Source: M55B157 sp964626275
GTDB lineage: Bacteria; Actinomycetota; Actinomycetes; S36-B12
Assembly: GCA_964626275.1 (NCBI GenBank)
Contig: CAZVCZ010000049.1
Location: forward strand, 1-11,482
DNA: 11,482 nt
Direction of reading: 5' to 3'
A program made the position numbers and the translations under genes. Below the pieces are notes generated by a model. The model saw only the letters and a list, made by a program, of their open reading frames with translations. It did not search any database and was not told the origin of the DNA. Position 1 is the first letter of the stretch. Every line of letters begins with the position of its first letter. Below are positions 6,969 to 11,482 of the stretch, piece after piece.

Positions 6969-8056
6969 CCGATTCGAACGCTGACGAGCTCGGTTCGGTC
7001 CACATCATCGGAACGGGTTTGATCGGCACCTCTGTCGGTCTGGCACTTCGCCGGGTGGGCATCGATGTCACGATCAGCGACCGCGAGCCCGCGACCCAGG
7101 CCGAGGCCGAGGCTGTGGGCGCTGGGCGCGGTCGCCTCCCGGATGATCCGGCGCCGAGCATCGTGATCGTTGCGACACCACCGGCGTCGGTGGGGCAGGT
7201 TCTCGCGCAGGCGGCGGTGCAGTGGCCGGCGTCGACCCTTACCGATGTCTCGTCAGTGAAGTCCTCGACCCTGGCCGATGCCCTGAGCAGGGGAGTTCCC
7301 GCAGAACGACTCGTCGGTGGCCACCCCATGGCCGGGCGGGAGGTCTCTGGACCCGGTGGTGGGCGCAGCGATCTGTTCGATGATCGCGTATGGGTGGTGT
7401 GCCCCACACAGGCCTCGGAGCCGGCTCGGATTGCCGAGATCGATCTGCTCGCTCGCTCCTGCGGTGCTGTGACGGTGACGATGTCTCCGGAATCCCACGA
7501 CACAGCCGTGGCAGTGACCTCGCACGCCCCGCAGGTGCTGGCCTCCGTTCTTGCCGCGCGGCTGATGACCGAGGACGAACAGGTGATCGCCCTTGCCGGT
7601 CAGGGCTTGCGGGACATGACGCGCATCGCCGACTCCGATCCGGTGCTGTGGGAGGGGATCTTGACCTGGAACGGCGACCGCGTCCATCAGGTTCTTGTCG
7701 ATGTGATCGCCGAACTCCAGTCGCTGTCGCAGGAACTGTCGGAAGTGAATGGCACGGAATCTGCGGCCGTGGTCGATGTGTTGAAGCGTGGTGTGGAAGG
7801 GCGCTCTCGGATTCCAGGCAAGCACGGTGGGTCGGGACGTGACTTCGAGATCGTCTCGGTCATGGTCAAGGATGAGCCGGGCGAACTCGCGAGCCTATTC
7901 GTCGCGGCCGGGGATCTCGGTGTCAACCTCGAAGACGTGCGCATCGAACATGTTCTCGGTCGACCGAGTGGATTGATCGACTTGAGCGTGCGCCCACAGG
8001 TCGCGCAAGCCTTGCGCGATGGCTTGACTGACGGTGGTTTCGATGTGCGGGCGTAG
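6965..8056 (+). CDS. tyrA: Prephenate dehydrogenase with C-terminal ACT domain
   Basis: TyrA oxidatively decarboxylates prephenate to 4-hydroxyphenylpyruvate, the precursor of tyrosine. The 363-residue protein starts with a Rossmann domain, IIGTGLIGTSVGLAL at 14-28. By comparison with the Aquifex enzyme, His120 and Glu126 (GGHPMAGRE), His187 (SHAPQ) and Arg220 (RDMTRIADSDP) are the catalytic and prephenate-binding residues. Residues about 293-363 form an ACT domain (FEIVSVMVKDEPGELASLF), suggesting feedback control by an aromatic amino acid, most likely tyrosine. The chosen start, GTG 6965, overlaps the aroH stop and places the GxGxxG motif 15 residues in. The frame is open 141 bases farther up, but that stretch is only the shadow of aroH. 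cmk follows after 36 bases. Confidence 0.95.
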   Translation: MTDSNADELGSVHIIGTGLIGTSVGLALRRVGIDVTISDREPATQAEAEAVGAGRGRLPDDPAPSIVIVATPPASVGQVLAQAAVQWPASTLTDVSSVKSSTLADALSRGVPAERLVGGHPMAGREVSGPGGGRSDLFDDRVWVVCPTQASEPARIAEIDLLARSCGAVTVTMSPESHDTAVAVTSHAPQVLASVLAARLMTEDEQVIALAGQGLRDMTRIADSDPVLWEGILTWNGDRVHQVLVDVIAELQSLSQELSEVNGTESAAVVDVLKRGVEGRSRIPGKHGGSGRDFEIVSVMVKDEPGELASLFVAAGDLGVNLEDVRIEHVLGRPSGLIDLSVRPQVAQALRDGLTDGGFDVRA

Positions 8057-8092
8057 TCGGACGGCTCAGGGATTGACGATGGGCGTGAGGTC

Positions 8093-8788
8093 ATGAGCAC
8101 ACCGGTGACCATTGCCGTGGATGGTCCCGCGGGGTCCGGCAAGTCAAGCGCGTCGAAGGCGGTGGCTCGCAGCCTTGACCTTGATTACGTCGACACCGGA
8201 GCGATGTATCGCGCCATGACGTGGTGGATGCTCGAACACGATGTTGATATCGATGATCCGGAGCAGGTGAGGGCGCGGTGTGGGGAGCCCGCCGTAGAGA
8301 TCGGCTGCGATCCCAATCGGCCATCGGTGAGGATTGATGGCACGGATGTGACTGCTGCGATCCGGGAATCACAGGTGGCCGAAGCGGTCAGTCGCGTGAG
8401 TGCTGTGCCCGCGGTCCGTACTCGTCTCGTTCGACTGCAACGGGAGTTGGTCGATCGCGCGCGAGCCTCGGGCCGCGGAGTGATCATGGAGGGACGCGAC
8501 ATCACGACGGTCGTCTTGCCCGATGCCGACCTGAAACTCTTCCTTACGGCTGATGTCGAAATTCGGGCCCAGCGTCGTGCGTCGGAGAATCGCGCCCGAG
8601 ACGGGGGAGACGACGCCGCTCATCTCGATTCCGCGAAGGCGAATCTCATCGGCCGGGACGCCGTCGATAGCCAGCGTGCCGTGTCGCCGTTGACGAAGGC
8701 AGGAGACGCGGTGGAAATCGATGCGACGCATCTTGATCTCGACCAGGTGGTCGCACGGATCGAATCTCTCGCACGACAGATCGGCTGA
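8093..8788 (+). CDS. cmk: Cytidylate kinase
   Basis: Cmk phosphorylates CMP and dCMP with ATP. The 231-residue protein begins directly with the P-loop strand, MSTPVTIAVD followed by GPAGSGKSS (11-19). DTGAMYRAM (34-42) is the nucleotide-monophosphate site signature. GRDITTVVLPDADLKLFLTA and the Arg-rich lid (RAQRRASENR) follow, and the C-terminal segment SQRAVSPLTKAGDAVEID is typical of the family. The ATG at 8093 fits the family start, although the GAGG upstream is only two bases away, so initiation may be weak or coupled. tyrA stops 36 bases upstream. The PlsC-like gene begins four bases after the cmk stop. Identity is secure. Confidence 0.96.
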   Translation: MSTPVTIAVDGPAGSGKSSASKAVARSLDLDYVDTGAMYRAMTWWMLEHDVDIDDPEQVRARCGEPAVEIGCDPNRPSVRIDGTDVTAAIRESQVAEAVSRVSAVPAVRTRLVRLQRELVDRARASGRGVIMEGRDITTVVLPDADLKLFLTADVEIRAQRRASENRARDGGDDAAHLDSAKANLIGRDAVDSQRAVSPLTKAGDAVEIDATHLDLDQVVARIESLARQIG

Positions 8789-8792
8789 CCTC

Positions 8793-9449
8793 ATGTCGGG
8801 AGTTGCTCATGCTCGCAACCTCCTGGGGCCGCTCCTGCACAGGTGGTATCGATTCCGAGTCGTCGGCATCCATCGTTTGCCCCGCCGAGGCCCGGTCCTG
8901 CTGGTCGCAAGCCAGCGCAGCATCCTGGATCCGACGATCATCGCGACATCGCTGACTCGACCGGTGCGAGTCGTCATCGAGGATGCTGAGGGGATTCCCC
9001 GATGGGGGGGACTGTCGAGTGCGCTGGGGCGCATCGACCTGCCGGCTGAGTCCTCCCCGTGGCCCGCGCTCCAGCGGGGAGTCGAGGCACTGGATCAAGG
9101 CGGGGCTGTGGGCTGTTTCATCCGCTCCGAGGTGTCACCTCCGCGGCTTCAACCAGAAGCCGCAATCGCCGGCTATCTGCGCTGTCGAACGGAGGCCACG
9201 GTCATCCCCATCTCCATCTTCGGATCGCATGGGCCACGCCCCACGGATCCGCCGAAGCCACGCAGCACGATCGACGTGGTTGTGGGTGACCCGATGCAGC
9301 TGCCGCAGGTCGATGATCCTCATGCTCGTTCATCGGTCGTGATGGTGGCTGAGGCGATCCGGCAGTCTCTCGTCGATGCTGAGCAGATCGCGTCGGCTCG
9401 TGTCGGCATCGCCGACCTGGGGAACCAGACCGGGTCTGACCTCACATGA
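8793..9449 (+). CDS. PlsC-fold acyltransferase-like protein with degenerate active site
   Basis: In actinobacteria a 1-acylglycerol-3-phosphate acyltransferase often lies between cmk and der, and this 218-residue protein keeps the outline of that fold. It has an RGPVLLVAS strand before motif I, a LGRIDLP turn in place of motif II, the helix ALQRGVEALDQGG, the motif III position GCF and the late strand TVIPISIFGS. The catalytic motifs are not kept. The H-x4-D of motif I reads Q-R-S-I-L-D (41-46), so the catalytic His is Gln. The F-P-E-G-T of motif III reads F-I-R-S-E (109-113). The usual Arg of motif II is also absent. The reading frame is intact. The start is ATG 8793, four bases after cmk; a longer open frame from 8721 only shadows cmk. 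Function is unknown, and acyl transfer is doubtful. Confidence 0.75.
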   Translation: MSGVAHARNLLGPLLHRWYRFRVVGIHRLPRRGPVLLVASQRSILDPTIIATSLTRPVRVVIEDAEGIPRWGGLSSALGRIDLPAESSPWPALQRGVEALDQGGAVGCFIRSEVSPPRLQPEAAIAGYLRCRTEATVIPISIFGSHGPRPTDPPKPRSTIDVVVGDPMQLPQVDDPHARSSVVMVAEAIRQSLVDAEQIASARVGIADLGNQTGSDLT

Positions 9450-9462
9450 CGCGGGCAGCACA

Positions 9463-10977
9463 ATGGGCCACGTGATGGAGGAGGACGGGCGCGAGAGCCC
9501 GGAGGCGGACGGCGATTCGACAGCGGCAGATGACGGAGTCTGGATTGTCGACGACTCGTTCCCAGCTGAGGATCTCGATGAGGTGGCAGCCGCAGCCCTG
9601 GCGGCCGCTCGTGAGGAGTTCGGCGACCTAGACGAGCAACTTCTCGAGGAATTGGCGCCCAGCACAGCCCTGCCGGTGGTCGCGGTGGTGGGACGACCCA
9701 ATGTCGGCAAGTCGACGCTGGTGAACCGCATCCTCGGGCGCCGGGAGGCAGTCGTCGAGGATGTTCCAGGCGTCACTCGCGACCGAGTGACCTATGAAGC
9801 AGAGTGGAACGGCCGGGACTTCCTCGTCGTCGACACCGGCGGTTGGCAGTCCGATGCGAAGGGTCTGGCCGCGCAGATCGCTGCTCAGGCGGAACGGGCG
9901 ATCAATGAGGCTGATGTGGTGGTGTTCGTCGTCGATGCCACGGTGGGCCATCTCGATGAAGATGACGCGGTCGTGCGGGTGCTGCGCCGATCGGGCCTGC
10001 CGATCATGCTGATCGCGAACAAGGTCGATGATGCGGCGACGGAGGCCGAGGCTGCGTCGCTGTGGTCTCTCGGCCTGGGTGAGCCCCACCCGATCTCGGC
10101 GCTGCACGGCCGGGGCAGTGGCGACCTGCTGGATGGCCTGGTGGCGAGGTTGCCGGAGGAGGGTCGGGGGGCTGGGCGAGAGTCGGGTCCGCGCCGAGTG
10201 GCGCTGCTGGGTCGACCCAATGTCGGGAAGTCATCGTTGCTGAACCAACTGGCGGGAGAAAACCGGGTCGTGGTCGACTCGGTGGCGGGCACAACGGTTG
10301 ATCCGGTTGACGAACTTGTGGAGTTGAAGGATCGCCTGTGGTGGTTTGTCGACACTGCCGGTATCCGTCGTCGGGTGCGCGCGGCAAGTGGGCATGAGTT
10401 TTATGCGTCGCTGCGGACGAAGGCCGCTCTTGATAAGGCGGAGGTGGCGATCGTCCTCATGGATGCCGCTGAGCCGATCAGCGAGCAGGACACCCGGATA
10501 CTGTCACTGGTGGTGGAGGCCGGACGTGCCCTGGTGATCGCCTACAACAAGTGGGACCTGATGGATGACGATCGGCGGCGCTATCTCGAGCGTGAGATCG
10601 ACCGGGATCTGCATCAGGTTGCGTGGGCACCACGGGTGAACATCTCAGCACGCACGGGACGTCATGTGGAGAAGCTTGTCGTGGCCCTCGACGAGGCACT
10701 TGCTGGCTGGGAGACGCGGGTCACGACCTCTCAATTCAATGCGTTCCTGGCCAGGCTTGTCGCCGCGCACCCGCACCCGGTCCGGGGTGGGCGTCAACCT
10801 CGCATCCTGTTCGGCACCCAGGTGGGCATTCGTCCACCCACATTCGTGCTCTTCACGACCGGTTTCCTTGAGGCTGGATATAGAAGGTTCATCGAGCGCC
10901 GATTGCGCGAGGAGTATGGCTTCGTCGGCTCGCCGATTCGCATCAATCTGCGGGTTCGCGAGAAGCGTCGTCGTTAA
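9463..10977 (+). CDS. der: Ribosome-associated double GTPase Der (EngA)
   Basis: Der is an essential GTPase of 50S subunit assembly. From ATG 9463 it has 504 residues. GTPase domain 1 shows G1 GRPNVGKST (77-85), G3 DTGGW (124-128) and G4 NKVD (186-189). Domain 2 shows GRPNVGKSS (250-258), DTAGI (297-301), NKWD (362-365) and SARTG. The C-terminal KH-like domain ends in GSPIRINLRVREKRRR. About 70 mostly acidic, Ala-rich residues precede domain 1, longer than in the E. coli type but familiar from actinobacteria. The start is uncertain: ATG 9463, GTG 9472 and ATG 9475 are in frame, none with a good Shine-Dalgarno. The frame also runs up to 9376 inside the upstream gene. ATG 9463 leaves a 13-base gap. 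Confidence 0.96.
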   Translation: MGHVMEEDGRESPEADGDSTAADDGVWIVDDSFPAEDLDEVAAAALAAAREEFGDLDEQLLEELAPSTALPVVAVVGRPNVGKSTLVNRILGRREAVVEDVPGVTRDRVTYEAEWNGRDFLVVDTGGWQSDAKGLAAQIAAQAERAINEADVVVFVVDATVGHLDEDDAVVRVLRRSGLPIMLIANKVDDAATEAEAASLWSLGLGEPHPISALHGRGSGDLLDGLVARLPEEGRGAGRESGPRRVALLGRPNVGKSSLLNQLAGENRVVVDSVAGTTVDPVDELVELKDRLWWFVDTAGIRRRVRAASGHEFYASLRTKAALDKAEVAIVLMDAAEPISEQDTRILSLVVEAGRALVIAYNKWDLMDDDRRRYLEREIDRDLHQVAWAPRVNISARTGRHVEKLVVALDEALAGWETRVTTSQFNAFLARLVAAHPHPVRGGRQPRILFGTQVGIRPPTFVLFTTGFLEAGYRRFIERRLREEYGFVGSPIRINLRVREKRRR

Positions 10978-11012
10978 GCAGACCGGCATTCGGGGTCAGC
11001 GGGGGAGTTGGG

Positions 11013-11018
11013 TAGGCT
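11013..11018 (+). promoter_or_regulatory. Possible -10 element of tRNA-Pro
   Basis: TAGGCT fits TANNNT. TTCGGG, 18 bases upstream at 10989-10994, is a poor -35. Transcription from about 11025 would give a short 5' leader of about 20 bases ahead of the tRNA. Confidence 0.4.
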
Positions 11019-11025
11019 TGCCCGG

Positions 11026-11041
11026 CTCCACCTCGGTGGAG
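11026..11041 (+). repeat. Inverted repeat between der and tRNA-Pro
   Basis: CTCCACC at 11026-11032 and GGTGGAG at 11035-11041 are perfect inverse complements separated by two bases, in practice a six-pair stem with a CTCG loop. It lies 49 bases after the der stop and four bases before the tRNA. It has no following T run, so it could be a leader hairpin, a weak terminator of der, or a processing signal. Confidence 0.5.
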
Positions 11042-11045
11042 TGGA

Positions 11046-11119
<74 letters not shown>

Positions 11120-11130
11120 CACTGTTTCAC

Positions 11131-11174
11131 CACGTCAGGCACGTGAATCCCGGTTCCCGGGGCGGGTCGCCCGC
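11131..11174 (+). repeat. Three consecutive short hairpins after tRNA-Pro
   Basis: Three perfect five-pair inverted repeats follow one another: CACGT/ACGTG (11131-11145, five-base loop), CCCGG/CCGGG (11149-11161, TTC loop) and GCGGG/CCCGC (11162-11174, TCG loop). They begin 11 bases after the tRNA end and may help end or trim the tRNA transcript. No T run follows, and short GC-rich stems occur by chance in such DNA. Confidence 0.4.
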
Positions 11175-11179
11175 AGCGG

Positions 11180-11202
11180 TGTCACCCAATATGTCACCCA
11201 AT
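11180..11202. repeat. Tandem 11-bp direct repeat
   Basis: TGTCACCCAAT occurs twice, at 11180-11190 and 11192-11202, with a 12-base period. It lies 60 bases past the tRNA 3' end. It could be a binding site, a recombinase arm site or the trace of a lost gene. Read on the + strand it encodes Ser-Pro-Asn twice. Confidence 0.7.
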
Positions 11203-11243
11203 CCGATCCGAACACGTGAACGGACACGTTGCGCCTGGACGTG

Positions 11244-11281
11244 CGAGAGGCCCGAACCTGAACCAGGGTTCGGGCCTCTCG
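11244..11281. terminator. Strong hairpin, probable factor-independent type terminator lacking a T run
   Basis: A perfect 15-base inverted repeat, CGAGAGGCCCGAACC at 11244-11258 and its complement at 11267-11281, encloses an eight-base loop. This is by far the strongest stem in the window. Neither side is followed by a T run, as is frequent for actinobacterial terminators. It may end the der-tRNA transcript on the + strand, or transcripts from the right on the - strand. Termination is inferred. Confidence 0.6.
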
Positions 11282-11336
11282 ACTGAGCAACCAGTGAAGC
11301 GAACAACAACATGCAGCCAGCCACAGCTACACCCCG

Positions 11337-11342
11337 ATTCTA
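11337..11342 (-). promoter_or_regulatory. Possible -10 element on the minus strand
   Basis: Read on the - strand this is TAGAAT, a good -10 match. TTGATG lies upstream at 11363-11368, but the spacing of 20 bases is too wide for a normal promoter. A transcript would run about 90 bases to the far side of the strong hairpin at 11244-11281. Confidence 0.2.
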
Positions 11343-11482
11343 GGTGCCGTGCGGGGGTCTCGCATCAACCGTGGGCGGGTAGCGCGGGGTTCGGGATCGA
11401 GGCTCGAACCGCGAGTCGTCACCATATAGATACGGTCGGGTTTTTCGGTGGCAGATTGGCCCCTCCCGCGCCGCCTCGTCCC

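Larger units (their letters stand above)
11120..11482. other. Intergenic region after tRNA-Pro without a supportable gene
   Basis: These 363 bases hold the short hairpins, the tandem repeat and the strong hairpin listed separately. Beyond about 11345 I see no gene, only a short AT-rich patch, TATAGATA at 11425-11432, that could belong to a promoter, and GTTTTTC near 11440. The small open frames here show no Shine-Dalgarno and no recognisable protein; one of them reads through the tRNA. Confidence 0.7.

Noticed and set aside
6824..8056. tyrA with an N-terminal extension from 6824
   Set aside because: The extra residues are an out-of-frame reading of aroH. GTG 6965 gives the normal N-terminus just before the Rossmann motif.
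8721..8792. Upstream extension of the PlsC-like gene into cmk
   Set aside because: The added residues shadow the conserved cmk C-terminus and have no family similarity. ATG 8793 lies just after the cmk stop.
11127..11324. Minus-strand open frame of 65 residues
   Set aside because: It runs through the strong hairpin, has no recognisable domain and no Shine-Dalgarno. Its length is expected by chance in GC-rich DNA.
11395..11425. T-arm-like GCGGTTCGAGCC on the minus strand, considered as a second tRNA or a tRNA fragment
   Set aside because: The bases around it do not form a T stem, and no acceptor or anticodon stem can be drawn.

Overview
The window is a stretch of core chromosome from a GC-rich bacterium, most likely an Actinomycetota (actinomycete lineage). 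The reasons are the high GC content, frequent GTG starts, GTGA and CTGA stop/start overlaps, and a gene order (pyrG, Nudix, xerD, parA-like, scpA, scpB, pseudouridine synthase, cmk, der, tRNA-Pro) that I remember as conserved in mycobacteria and streptomycetes. The genus cannot be told from the sequence. All twelve complete protein genes and the one partial gene lie on the + strand and are tightly packed.

Layout. At 2-535 is the 3' end of pyrG (CTP synthase), cut just before its glutaminase cysteine. It is followed by a Nudix ADP-ribose pyrophosphatase (548-1234), alanine dehydrogenase ald (1336-2451) and the tyrosine recombinase xerD (2448-3395), whose best start is a non-canonical CTG inside the ald stop. 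Next comes a chromosome-organisation block: an orphan ParA ATPase (3425-4318), scpA (4315-5157) and scpB (5154-5822). An S4-domain pseudouridine synthase (5832-6569) follows, then two aromatic amino acid genes: an AroH-class chorismate mutase (6606-6968) and prephenate dehydrogenase tyrA with a C-terminal ACT domain (6965-8056). After these lie cytidylate kinase cmk (8093-8788), a PlsC-fold protein that has lost its catalytic motifs (8793-9449) and the double GTPase der (9463-10977). A tRNA-Pro(GGG) gene (11046-11119) closes the gene array. The last 363 bases hold no convincing protein gene but contain several hairpins and a tandem 11-bp repeat.

How the genes work together. XerD, ParA and ScpAB belong to chromosome dimer resolution, segregation and SMC condensation. 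The pseudouridine synthase and Der act in ribosome maturation. AroH and TyrA take chorismate to 4-hydroxyphenylpyruvate. PyrG and Cmk are pyrimidine nucleotide enzymes. Four junctions are stop/start overlaps, implying translational coupling. The only four intergenic gaps above 25 bp between protein genes follow TAG stops, and three of those stops form a TAGNNT sequence resembling a -10 element.

I see no new defence, mobile or biosynthetic system. The points worth a second look are the hairpin-covered Shine-Dalgarno and CTG start of xerD, the apparently dead acyltransferase between cmk and der, and the structured region around the tRNA-Pro gene.
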